Below, in pieces: positions 12,077 through 20,297 of a DNA stretch of 64,000 bases. The stretch lies in assembly GCA_022824365.1 (NCBI GenBank), contig JAJEAA010000002.1:1-64000 (forward strand), in the 5' to 3' direction. A program made the position numbers and the translations under genes. The notes under the pieces are model-generated. The model was not told the DNA's origin and did no database searches. It was given only the letters and a program-made list of their open reading frames with translations. The number at the start of each line of letters is the position of its first letter. Position 1 is the first letter of the stretch. The DNA comes from Anaerolineae bacterium (GTDB lineage Bacteria > Chloroflexota > Anaerolineae > Aggregatilineales > Phototrophicaceae).

Positions 12077-14314
12077 ATGACCAAGCTTAAGCAAATCTTG
12101 GAGGATAATGACTTTCGCGCTATCGCCGCCTTGGTCTTGCTTTGGCTACTATTCTTCTGGCGCCTTTTCACACCGATCGCCGCTGATCAAGCCTCGCTAG
12201 CCAAGGGTGACTTCTCGGGACAGTTCGTCGCCTTCGCCGGCTATCAATACGACCGCATGACGGCTGGCGAAATCCCGCTTTGGAATCCCTACAACAATGG
12301 CGGCCTTCCCTTCATCGCCGATACGCAGGCGGCCGTTTTCTATCCGCCGCGCTGGCTCACAATCGGCATGAGCAAGATCGCCGGCGGCTGGAGTTACAAC
12401 GCGCTGCAAATGGAGATGACCTTTCACGTCCTGCTTTACACGCTGCTCATGTATCTCTTTGTACGGCGGCTTACCCTGCGCGACGCGCGCAGCCGCTTGG
12501 CGGCCTTCTGTTCCGCCATTATCACCGGCTATGGCGGGTATACGGCAGGCTATCCGCCCTTGCAGCTTGCAGTGCTGGAAGCCGCCATCTGGTTCCCCTT
12601 GATCGCCCTCGGCATCCTGGAAGCCACTCGCGGACGCCAACTCGCGCTCATCGGCATCGCTCTGGCGGGCTTCGCTCTGGGCTTTTCCTGGCTGGCGGGT
12701 CATCCACAGACCAGTTGGTTCCTGACCTACGTCGCCGTCGCTTACCTCGCATTTCGCTGCCTGCGCGTGAACCGCCGCTTTCGCTCCTTTGTCGGCGGAT
12801 TCGTCATGCTTGCTGGCGTGACCTTCGGCGTCTGCGCGGTCAGCCTGCTGCCGGGCATCGAATATCTGCTGCTCGCCTCGCGCGAAGAATTAAGCTTCGC
12901 GGCAAAAGGCAACGGCTTCCCTTTCCGCGATATCGCCCAATTTATTTTCCCGGGCTCGGTCAGCCAATGGTCGCCATTATTCGTCGGCATACCGGCACTC
13001 TTCTTCATCGCCGTCACCGCCGGCCAGGGCGCCCGCGAAAGCCGCTTCTGGCTCTTAGTCGCTTTCATCGGCCTGTTGCACAGCCTGGGCGATAACAGCG
13101 CCTTTTACACCGTGACCTACAACTTTGTACCGGGCTTGCGTTTCTTCCGCGGTCAGGAACGCGCGGCCGTCGTCGTCGCCAACAGCTTGGCAATCCTAGC
13201 CGGATTGGGCATCATAGCGGTCGCGTCCTGGTCCAATCATCTCTACAGAAAGCGAGCGATACGCTACTGGGGCATCTTTGCGGCCATCGTCACAGGCTTG
13301 GCGCTGGTCGCCTTCTTCGCTTGGACAGCCGACCCCGCCACCTGGGGGGAACTGTTTAACATCGCCTCTCGCAGCGCGTTCGTCACCGTCGTCGCTTTCT
13401 TCGTCTTGAGGCGTTTTGTCTCCCAACCGCGACGAATCACGGCGCAGGTCGCCCTGGCCGCCCTTATCGCATTCGAACTCTTCTCGGTCAATATCGATCA
13501 TCCGGCCGTTTATGACTCCCTGCCACATAACGAACAACTCAGCATGATGCCGTCCGCTCTCGTTCAGCAAGTGTTGGATGACGGCAGTACGCAGCCTTTC
13601 CGCGTCGATGGCTTCCGCGGCTTGGAAGACAATTACGGCAGCCTCTACAGCCTGATGGATGTACGTGGCATCAGCCCGCTCTGGCTCAAAGGACCCCTCA
13701 TTTTGATTTACGCCGACTATGTGAATAACCCGCTGGCTTGGGAGCTCTTCGCCGTGAAATACGTCTTCAGCGGCCAAGAGCGCTTGTCCATCCCCACGCA
13801 AATCATCGGCATGGGCAGCGACAAACGCGGCGATGTCTGGCTGCATCGCCTGAAAGATCCACGCCAATTTGCCCGCTTGTATTACGAAGCGGATGTCGTA
13901 AACACTGACCAATGGGCTTTGGAATTGATGGGCGATATTCGCTATCACGAGCGCGACAAAATCGTCGTGCGGCAACCACTGGTCCTGGACCTGCCCGGAC
14001 AAGCCGCCAACGGAACCGCCACAGTGACATCTTTCGCGCCCGAAGAAATCGTCATCGACATCGACACCGAGGAAAACGCCCTCCTTTCCCTGTCACTGCC
14101 GCATTATCCGGGTTGGAAAGCACAGCTTAACGGCGAGCCAACCGGCATCCTCCGCGCCTACGCCGGCTTGAGCGCAGTCGAGATTCCCGCCGGTCAACAT
14201 AGGCTCGCCCTCAGTTTCGCGCCCGATAGCTATGCCGTCGGCGCCATAATCAGCGCATTCACTTGGCTGGGATTGGCGCTGACCACTCTGTTTATGCTGA
14301 TGCGGAGGCGATGA
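12077..14314 (+). CDS. YfhO-like polytopic membrane protein (GT-C-like)
   Basis: The 745-residue protein has about a dozen membrane helices and a large C-terminal extracytoplasmic domain. Early motifs DFSGQFVAFAGYQYDRM, IPLWNPYNNGGLPFIADTQ and AVFYPPRW match the YfhO family. Those proteins resemble GT-C glycosyltransferases and act on lipid-linked sugars or teichoic acids. The C-terminal block LPHYPGWKAQLNGEPTGI is also typical. It sits between the GT4 gene (11-base gap) and the O-antigen ligase (3-base gap), so a role in decorating or exporting the glycan is likely but unproven. Confidence 0.85.
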   Translation: MTKLKQILEDNDFRAIAALVLLWLLFFWRLFTPIAADQASLAKGDFSGQFVAFAGYQYDRMTAGEIPLWNPYNNGGLPFIADTQAAVFYPPRWLTIGMSKIAGGWSYNALQMEMTFHVLLYTLLMYLFVRRLTLRDARSRLAAFCSAIITGYGGYTAGYPPLQLAVLEAAIWFPLIALGILEATRGRQLALIGIALAGFALGFSWLAGHPQTSWFLTYVAVAYLAFRCLRVNRRFRSFVGGFVMLAGVTFGVCAVSLLPGIEYLLLASREELSFAAKGNGFPFRDIAQFIFPGSVSQWSPLFVGIPALFFIAVTAGQGARESRFWLLVAFIGLLHSLGDNSAFYTVTYNFVPGLRFFRGQERAAVVVANSLAILAGLGIIAVASWSNHLYRKRAIRYWGIFAAIVTGLALVAFFAWTADPATWGELFNIASRSAFVTVVAFFVLRRFVSQPRRITAQVALAALIAFELFSVNIDHPAVYDSLPHNEQLSMMPSALVQQVLDDGSTQPFRVDGFRGLEDNYGSLYSLMDVRGISPLWLKGPLILIYADYVNNPLAWELFAVKYVFSGQERLSIPTQIIGMGSDKRGDVWLHRLKDPRQFARLYYEADVVNTDQWALELMGDIRYHERDKIVVRQPLVLDLPGQAANGTATVTSFAPEEIVIDIDTEENALLSLSLPHYPGWKAQLNGEPTGILRAYAGLSAVEIPAGQHRLALSFAPDSYAVGAIISAFTWLGLALTTLFMLMRRR

Positions 14315-14317
14315 GCC

Positions 14318-15772
14318 ATGCCTGCCGTAAATGCCCTGACACTCTGGTTCAGCCAGCTTAACAGCCGTAGCTACGCCCTTGCGCTCGGGCTATCTATCGG
14401 GTTCATCGGCGCGGGCATCGGCTTGCTCATCGCCGGTGTTGGTCCGCTCCTTGCCCTGGCCGCGATCCTAGGCGCGCTGGCTGGCTTATACGTCATCACC
14501 AATGTGAATATCGCTCTCTATACAATAATCGGGTCAGTTATCCTGCTGCCCTTCGGCATCTTCCCCGTCAAAATCGCGCTCACGCCCACCTTGCTCGATC
14601 TGGCTCTGGCCGGCTTTTTGCTGGTCTATCTCTTTCAGTGGATGACGGGACGCCGCGGCGGACTTCAGTTGACGCCCGTTCATGTCCTTGTCGCCGTCTA
14701 TCTGATGTGGCTGGTCTTCGCCTTTGCCCTGGGTTTGCGCCATGCGGGACCAAGCTCATCGACAATCCGCCAATTCGCCGAGACTATCCTAAGCATTGGC
14801 ATGGTATTCATTCTGGTCGATCTCTTGCGCGAGCCGGCCATGCTGCGACGCCTGGCGCTGGTTATCTTCATCGCCATCGGCGCGCAAGCATTTCTGGCTG
14901 TCGCGCTCTTCCTGGCGCCCGATGCGCTGGCAGAGGCGTTGCTCGTCCGGCTATCGCGCATCGGCTATCCAAACGGCGGGGTCATCCGCTACATCGAGGA
15001 CAATCCCGCCCTCGGCGAACGAGCGATCGGCACCTGGGTCGACCCCAACGCGCTGGGCGGCACCCTCGCCACCGCCGCCATCATCATCGCCCCCCAACTC
15101 GCCGCGGTCAAACCGATCATCCGCCGGCGCTGGTTGACGCTCGTCATCTTCCTGCTGGCGGTCCTGGCTCTTTTCCTGACCGCGTCCCGGGCGTCGTTCC
15201 TGGCGCTTAGCGCGGGCTTGCTGGTGATCGCCGTCATCCGCTATCGCCGCCTTCTGCCTTTACTGCTGCTCGCTGGGCTTCTGCTCTTGATCCTGCCCCA
15301 AACACAAGGCTACATCTACCGACTGGCGCAAGCTTTCCAGGGCGCTGACCTGGCCACACAAATGCGTATCGGCGAATGGACCGATTCGCTGGAACTCATC
15401 GCCCGCTATCCGCTTTTCGGGGTCGGCTTCACTGGCACGCCCGAGATTGATCTCTATTCTGATGTCGCCAATATGTATCTCATCATGGCCAATCAAATCG
15501 GTTTGACCGGCCTCCTCATCTTCCTGCTCACAATGACAGGCGTATTCGCCTACGGCGCGCGCGCCTGGCGGCGGGCAAAAGTCAATCCGGTCTTCGCAGC
15601 GATCCACCTAGGCTTCCACGCCGCCTTGCTGACGGGCTTGGTCAACGCCGTCGCCGATCTCTACTTTTTCCGCCTCGACTTCCAGGCATCAATCACCTGG
15701 TTCTGGCTAATCGTCGCCCTCTGCCTGGCCAGCTCTCGTCTAGCGCGGATGACGCCCGCCCCCGTACGCTAA
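14318..15772 (+). CDS. O-antigen ligase / polymerase-like membrane protein
   Basis: The 484-residue protein has many hydrophobic helices and the Wzy_C/WaaL periplasmic region. That region includes GTWVDPNALGGTLA, the short FLTASRASFLAL motif that often marks the family, and the region YPLFGVGFTG before the last helices. Such proteins polymerise or ligate lipid-linked glycans outside the membrane. GGAGG precedes the ATG by 8 bases. This is the last gene of the cluster that begins with rmd. Polymerase and ligase cannot be separated by sequence alone. Confidence 0.85.
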   Translation: MPAVNALTLWFSQLNSRSYALALGLSIGFIGAGIGLLIAGVGPLLALAAILGALAGLYVITNVNIALYTIIGSVILLPFGIFPVKIALTPTLLDLALAGFLLVYLFQWMTGRRGGLQLTPVHVLVAVYLMWLVFAFALGLRHAGPSSSTIRQFAETILSIGMVFILVDLLREPAMLRRLALVIFIAIGAQAFLAVALFLAPDALAEALLVRLSRIGYPNGGVIRYIEDNPALGERAIGTWVDPNALGGTLATAAIIIAPQLAAVKPIIRRRWLTLVIFLLAVLALFLTASRASFLALSAGLLVIAVIRYRRLLPLLLLAGLLLLILPQTQGYIYRLAQAFQGADLATQMRIGEWTDSLELIARYPLFGVGFTGTPEIDLYSDVANMYLIMANQIGLTGLLIFLLTMTGVFAYGARAWRRAKVNPVFAAIHLGFHAALLTGLVNAVADLYFFRLDFQASITWFWLIVALCLASSRLARMTPAPVR

Positions 15773-15780
15773 ACAGACCG

Positions 15781-15809
15781 TTGCAATCTGCCTCCGCTTG
15801 CACTAAGAT
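15781..15809 (+). promoter_or_regulatory. Promoter before rpsF
   Basis: TTGCAA (15781-15786) and TAAGAT (15804-15809) are separated by 17 bases. The leader of about 75 bases to rpsF contains CCGGCGGGG and a strong GGGAAGGA ribosome site. In other bacteria an S6:S18-binding RNA lies in this leader. I can see the GC-rich stem material but cannot prove the motif. Confidence 0.5.
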
Positions 15810-15889
15810 ACTCACCCTACAACTGAATCACAGCTTTCCGCTCCGCCAATACTTGCCGGCGGGGCTGCAATCCGAGGGAAGGAACTCTC

Positions 15890-16204
15890 ATGAGAGACTA
15901 CGAACTGACGTTCATCGTCCGCATCTTGCCTTCAGACGAAGAAGTCAATCACGCCATCGACCAGGTCATCAGCTATATTGAGCTTGGGGACAATGGCGTC
16001 GTCAAGAGCGTCGACCGCAAGCTTTTCGGCCGGCGGCGTTTGGCTTACGAAATTGACGGGCAGCGCGACGGGCATTACGTCTTCATCAAAGCCGCCATCC
16101 AGCCCGACCACATCGACGAGCTGGAAACCGAGTTAAGACTCTTTGACGCCGTCCTGCGCTACTTGCTGGTGCGGGAAGAAGGCGAAGTTAAAGCCACCAC
16201 TTGA
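15890..16204 (+). CDS. rpsF: 30S ribosomal protein S6
   Basis: The protein has 104 residues, with MRDYELTFIVRILPSDEEV at the N-terminus and the conserved RRRLAYEIDGQRDGHYV and LRYLLVREE. S6 binds S18 and the central domain of 16S rRNA. The ribosome site GGGAAGGA is strong. The partner rpsR follows after 88 bases. The ssb gene that usually separates these two is absent. Confidence 0.97.
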   Translation: MRDYELTFIVRILPSDEEVNHAIDQVISYIELGDNGVVKSVDRKLFGRRRLAYEIDGQRDGHYVFIKAAIQPDHIDELETELRLFDAVLRYLLVREEGEVKATT

Positions 16205-16292
16205 GCATGCTTGGCCGGCCGCGCAGGCATATCGCGCCCCGCCGAAAGAGCGCCCCCGTTTTGATTGAAACTAGAACACGGAGATAGATGAC

Positions 16293-16607
16293 GTGAGCGA
16301 TAATTCCGAAACCACGAAACAGGCAAGCACCGCAAGACCACAGCAAGATCGACGGCGCGGTCCAAGGCGCGGCGGTGGCGGTTGGCGCCGGCGCGGACGT
16401 GGACGCCGCGGGCGGACAACCTACTGCCCCAAAGGCCGCTGCTTCGATTATAAGGACATCGATACCCTGTCCCGCTACATCAACGAAAGCGGCAAGATAA
16501 AACCGCGGCGCCAAACCGGCAACTGCTCTCGCTGCCAGCGTCAACTCTCGCGTGAGATCAAACGCGCTCGCCATCTCGCTCTGCTGCCCTACGTCGCAGC
16601 CGATTAA
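16293..16607 (+). CDS. rpsR: 30S ribosomal protein S18 with Arg/Gly-rich N-terminal extension
   Basis: The 104 residues end in the S18 core: [38 protein letters not shown] and LALLPY. The core keeps four cysteines (CPKGRC and CSRC), so it is the zinc-binding form. About 40 residues at the N-terminus are an added segment rich in Arg and Gly ([20 protein letters not shown]), longer than in most S18 proteins. The start is GTG, with CACGGAG upstream. The extension could touch rRNA or S6. It is disordered in character and its role is unknown. Confidence 0.95.
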   Translation: MSDNSETTKQASTARPQQDRRRGPRRGGGGWRRRGRGRRGRTTYCPKGRCFDYKDIDTLSRYINESGKIKPRRQTGNCSRCQRQLSREIKRARHLALLPYVAAD

Positions 16608-16680
16608 CAACTAACCCGCAAAGCGCGGGCTAGCGCGCGGGCAGCGTCAACGGCAAATCAATTGAGGAGTTTGCGGATTC

Positions 16681-18015
16681 ATGTCGAAAAGGGCTCAGAC
16701 GACCGGCGCTCCCAGACGCCGACGCCGGCGGAAGCAAGCGGAGACGGGCGACAGCGCCGAAAACATCACAAGAAGTCAGGCGGAGGCGTCATACAAAAGC
16801 CGCGCCGAACGAGAAGAACAGCTGCAAAAGTGGGTGATACGCGGCGTCATCGCCGTCGTCGGCATCCTGGTGCTCCTGGTCGCGATTGCCTTCGCCTTCG
16901 AGCAAGTCATCATTCCCAGCCAACTTGTCGCCACCGTCCACGGCGAAGGCATCACCGTGCAAGAATTTCGCCAGGAATACTTGCTCGAGCGCAACCGACT
17001 CCTGCTCCAGCTGAATCAGATCCAGAACGCTGGCTGGGATTTCCAGCAACTGCAGCAGCAGGAGCCTTACGCGACCTGGATCAACGAAGTCAATGTGCCC
17101 GATCAACTGGGCCTGCGGGTCGTGAATGATATGATCGACGACCGTTTGCTCGCGCATGAAGCGGCTTCCCGCAACGTCAGTATAGACGATGCCGCCGTCC
17201 GCCAGGCGGTCGAGCGCTACTTCGGCTTTGATCCCACCGAGGTCGCCTTGATCGGCGTCGAGCCCACCGCCACGCCCGAGCCGACGATTACGCCCACACC
17301 CTACGTTTCGCCGACGCCATCGCCAACTCCGCCCCCCACTGCTACGCCCGAAGCCGAGACGGGGACTGAAGCGGAAGACGACGCTGCCGAACCCACCATC
17401 ACGCCGCAGCCGACTGTCGTCGAGCCAACCCTGAGCGCCGACGAAGCGCGTGAAAACTTCGTAGAAAACGAGCGCGACTACCGCGCCTATTTTGATCGCA
17501 ACGGCATCGCGCCTGAAACCCTGGACGCGCTATTCGAGCGTAACGCCCTCGAGACGCTTTTAGCAGACGCGCTCGTCCCCGATGACGCCAGCTTGCTCTA
17601 CGCCGATGTCCGTCACATCCTTGTCGATGAAGAAGACAAAGCCCTGGCAGCTATAACCGCGCTGGGCGACGGCGAGTCTTTCGCCGCGCTGGCCCGCGCC
17701 ATCTCCACCGACCCCGGCAGTGCCGCCCGCGGCGGCGAGCTCGGCGAAGCCTACGTCGGCAATTATGTGGCCGAGTTCCGCCGCGCCATCGAAAACGCCG
17801 AGATCGGTGACATTGTGGGACCGGTCAAAAGCGAATTCGGTTATCACGTACTGCAGGTTCGCAGCAAAGAACAGCGCAGCGGCGCCGAGGTGGAATCACA
17901 ACTCGAACGAGCCAAGCAGCAAGAACTGCAGTTGCTGAAAGACAGCCTGCGCGAAGACCAAAGCGAAAACTTCGAGATCTACAATAACTGGCTCGATAAC
18001 ATTCCACGCAGCTGA
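16681..18015 (+). CDS. Membrane-anchored PpiC/SurA-type peptidyl-prolyl isomerase
   Basis: The 444-residue protein has a strongly basic N-terminus (PRRRRRRKQ), one membrane helix (about 51-73) and a SurA-like N-terminal domain beginning with VATVHGEGITVQEFRQEYL. A Thr/Pro-rich linker follows at about 195-255 (repeated TPTP and TPEP). A parvulin domain lies near residues 305-400, with VRHILV, FAALARAISTDPGSAARGGELG and SEFGYHVLQV. It should assist folding of exported proteins outside the membrane. It follows rpsR by 73 bases and may share its transcript. Confidence 0.9.
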   Translation: MSKRAQTTGAPRRRRRRKQAETGDSAENITRSQAEASYKSRAEREEQLQKWVIRGVIAVVGILVLLVAIAFAFEQVIIPSQLVATVHGEGITVQEFRQEYLLERNRLLLQLNQIQNAGWDFQQLQQQEPYATWINEVNVPDQLGLRVVNDMIDDRLLAHEAASRNVSIDDAAVRQAVERYFGFDPTEVALIGVEPTATPEPTITPTPYVSPTPSPTPPPTATPEAETGTEAEDDAAEPTITPQPTVVEPTLSADEARENFVENERDYRAYFDRNGIAPETLDALFERNALETLLADALVPDDASLLYADVRHILVDEEDKALAAITALGDGESFAALARAISTDPGSAARGGELGEAYVGNYVAEFRRAIENAEIGDIVGPVKSEFGYHVLQVRSKEQRSGAEVESQLERAKQQELQLLKDSLREDQSENFEIYNNWLDNIPRS

Positions 18016-18044
18016 CATCAAGCCAGCAAAATGAATCTTCTGGC

Positions 18045-18072
18045 GGCGGGGCAGCCGGCATCGGTCCCCGCC
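18045..18072 (+). terminator. Strong GC hairpin after the PpiC-type gene
   Basis: GGCGGGG (18045-18051) pairs with CCCCGCC (18066-18072), and CCG/CGG pair inside the loop. The T-run lies further on (18104-18109), so this is an imperfect intrinsic terminator. It is well placed to end the rpsF-rpsR-PpiC transcript. Confidence 0.45.
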
Positions 18073-18133
18073 CCTCCGCCTCCGATACTCATCCGCCGCC
18101 CCTTTTTTACTTTTCCCTCCATCCTGACTCGTC

Positions 18134-18139
18134 TATAAT
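18134..18139 (+). promoter_or_regulatory. -10 box TATAAT placed for a leaderless fhaA transcript
   Basis: TATAAT ends only 6 bases before the ATG of the FHA gene (18146), so transcription should begin at or within a base or two of the start codon. The -35 region is poor and no ribosome site is present. Confidence 0.45.
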
Positions 18140-18145
18140 GCAGGC

Positions 18146-18919
18146 ATGAGTGTCAATCCCATCGACAAGCTGGAATACCAGCTCGAAGCCCTGACGGAGG
18201 GTGCCTTCACTCGCCTTTTTCGTCGCTCCGTTAGCGCTCGCGATATCGCCATATTGCTGCTTCGGGCGATGGAAGACAACGCGACCGCTCCCGCAAGCCA
18301 ACGCGGCAAACCAACTGCGCCCGACCGCTATCACATTCATCTTCATCCCGAAATCGCCGCCGAATTCCTGGCGGAGTATTCGGATTTCCCGCTGCGTTTG
18401 GCGCGGCTAATCATCTACCTGAGCGATGAATCCGGCTTTCAACTCTCGGCGGAACCGCGGGTCGTCCTGCTGGCCGACCAAGAGCTGAGCGCCCGCCAAG
18501 CCAGAATCACGGCGGAACACAGCACCCTGCGGCAAGGCGAAACCGCCCCGATGCCGCCGGTCAAATTGACGTCGCAAGAACCGGCTGCAGCCCTCAATCC
18601 TCTGCTGCTTGTTGATGGCGCGCGCGTCGTGCCCTTGAGCAAATCCGTCATTAACATCGGCCGCGAAACCGAGAACGATATTGTTATCGCCGATGCCTAC
18701 ATCTCGCGGCGCCACCTGCAATTGCGGAAACGCTTCGGCGCTTACACCCTTTTCGATATCAACAGCCGCGGCGGCACCCGCGTTAACGACAGCGCTGTCG
18801 CGGCGCATCGCCTGCGGAACGGCGATGTGATCAAGATCGGTCGCACGACGCTGGTGTACTCGGACGAAAATGGCGCAAGGAACATCGACAGGACGACGCA
18901 GATCCTGCTGTCGGACTAG
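18146..18919 (+). CDS. fhaA: FhaA-like protein (DUF3662 plus FHA domain)
   Basis: The protein has 257 residues. The N-terminal DUF3662 domain (about 1-115) starts NPIDKLEYQLEALTEGAFTRLFRRSV. The C-terminal FHA domain (about 160-245) has the phosphothreonine-binding pattern INIGRETENDIVIAD, ISRRHLQL and INSRGGTRVND. In Actinobacteria FhaA binds phosphorylated MviN/CwlM-type targets at the wall-synthesis site. The second FHA gene follows after 9 bases, and RodA and a PBP homologue lie beyond mtnP. The protein kinases and the PstP phosphatase normally seen with this cluster are absent from the window. Confidence 0.9.
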   Translation: MSVNPIDKLEYQLEALTEGAFTRLFRRSVSARDIAILLLRAMEDNATAPASQRGKPTAPDRYHIHLHPEIAAEFLAEYSDFPLRLARLIIYLSDESGFQLSAEPRVVLLADQELSARQARITAEHSTLRQGETAPMPPVKLTSQEPAAALNPLLLVDGARVVPLSKSVINIGRETENDIVIADAYISRRHLQLRKRFGAYTLFDINSRGGTRVNDSAVAAHRLRNGDVIKIGRTTLVYSDENGARNIDRTTQILLSD

Positions 18920-18928
18920 GTCGATATC

Positions 18929-19363
18929 GTGAACATTGAAACGACAATCTTTATCTTGCGGCTGCTGGCGGGCTTGAGCCTGGCCGGTTTTCTGCTGACT
19001 CTCTTCAGCGTCATCTGGCGCAATCTCAACCAGCTTGAGCGGAGCGCTGCGCCCGCCTCCTCCGAGCACGGCTATCTCATACGCGAAGGGGCAAACCAGA
19101 CGAGCGGCGCCGAGCGCTGGGCGCTGCGCCCGATTGTCACTTTGGGCCGCGCAGGCAGCAACGCCATCGTCGTCAATGACGATTTTGCCAGCGCGGAACA
19201 TGCGCGTATCCTTCTCGAACGGGAGAAATGGTGGCTGGAAGACCGGCAAAGCCGCAACGGCACTCGCTTGAACGACGATCAAATCAAGCGCCGGACCATC
19301 CTCGCGGACGGCGATGTCATCGGCATCGGAAGCTATCGCTACAGAATCCATATTCATCCGTGA
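18929..19363 (+). CDS. fhaB: FhaB-like FHA-domain protein with N-terminal membrane helix
   Basis: The protein has 144 residues. The first 30 form a membrane anchor (TIFILRLLAGLSLAGFLLTLF). A cytoplasmic FHA domain follows with VTLGRAGSNAIVVNDDFASAEHARI and DRQSRNGTRLND. The start is GTG 18929, 9 bases after the upstream stop. The arrangement (FhaA, then a small anchored FHA protein) matches fhaA-fhaB clusters that recruit phosphorylated partners to the elongation or division machinery. Confidence 0.88.
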   Translation: MNIETTIFILRLLAGLSLAGFLLTLFSVIWRNLNQLERSAAPASSEHGYLIREGANQTSGAERWALRPIVTLGRAGSNAIVVNDDFASAEHARILLEREKWWLEDRQSRNGTRLNDDQIKRRTILADGDVIGIGSYRYRIHIHP

Positions 19364-19424
19364 ATGGCGCAAAATACAGCCACCCCGATTATTTTCCGCA
19401 TAGTGAGGCTTACGGAGGCAACTC

Positions 19425-20297
19425 ATGGAAGCGATAAAAATTGCCGTTATCGGCGGCTCAGGTCTTTACAATATGCCCGCAATCTCGGCGGTCGAGACCT
19501 TGAAAATAGGTACCCCTTTTGGGGCGCCGAGCGGACCTATCCGCATAGGCAGCCTGGCCGGGAAGCGCGTCGCCTTCGTCCCGCGCCATGGCGATGGCCA
19601 CGTCCTTTCGCCCTCGACCTTGCCCTATCGCGCCAACATCTACGCGCTAAAAACTCTCGGAGTCCGCTTCATTATTGCGGTCAACGCCGTTGGCTCCCTG
19701 CGCGAAGACTACGCGCCCGGCCACATCATCACTCCCGATCAGATCATCGATTACACCATCCATACCCGCGCGCGTTCTTTCTTCGAGGATGGCGTCGTCG
19801 CCCATATCTCGGCAGCTGATCCGATGAGCGACTACTTGCGCGCTATCATCGGCGATGCGGTAGAAAAGGTCGGCGGCGTCATACATCGCCGAGGCACAAT
19901 CTTGGTCGAAGACGGGCCACGCTTCGCCACCCGCGCCGAAAGCCACCTGTTCCGCGCCTGGGGCTGCGATCTCATCGGCATGACATCCGCGCCGGAAGCC
20001 TTCCTCGCCCACGAAGCCGAGATCGATTATGCTTCCCTCGCCCACATCACCGACTACGATAGCTGGCATGAAAGCGAGGAAGCTGTCACCTCCGAAATGG
20101 TCATCCAAACCTTGGCGAAAAATATCGATACGGTGCAAGCGGCGCTGGCTGAGGCGATCGCCAAAATCGATGAAGACATGATCGTCCCGTCCCACACTGC
20201 CCTTGATGCCGCCTTCGCGACCGGGCGCGCTTATCAAGATTCCGAAACCATCGCAAAGCTGAAGCCGATCCTCGCGCGAGCGCTCAACCTTGACTAG
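19425..20297 (+). CDS. mtnP: S-methyl-5'-thioadenosine phosphorylase
   Basis: MtnP cleaves methylthioadenosine with phosphate to adenine and methylthioribose-1-phosphate, the substrate of MtnA (0.99 kb). The 290 residues have IAVIGGSGLYNM, the phosphate-site PRHGDGHVLSPSTLPYRANI, NAVGSLRE and the MTAP-type MTSAPEAFLAHEAEIDYASLAHITDYDSW. The serine in MTSAPE and the aspartates in TDYDSW fit 6-aminopurine recognition. GGAGG precedes the ATG. It sits inside the FHA-RodA cluster, and its last 8 bases overlap the rodA start. Confidence 0.94.
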   Translation: MEAIKIAVIGGSGLYNMPAISAVETLKIGTPFGAPSGPIRIGSLAGKRVAFVPRHGDGHVLSPSTLPYRANIYALKTLGVRFIIAVNAVGSLREDYAPGHIITPDQIIDYTIHTRARSFFEDGVVAHISAADPMSDYLRAIIGDAVEKVGGVIHRRGTILVEDGPRFATRAESHLFRAWGCDLIGMTSAPEAFLAHEAEIDYASLAHITDYDSWHESEEAVTSEMVIQTLAKNIDTVQAALAEAIAKIDEDMIVPSHTALDAAFATGRAYQDSETIAKLKPILARALNLD

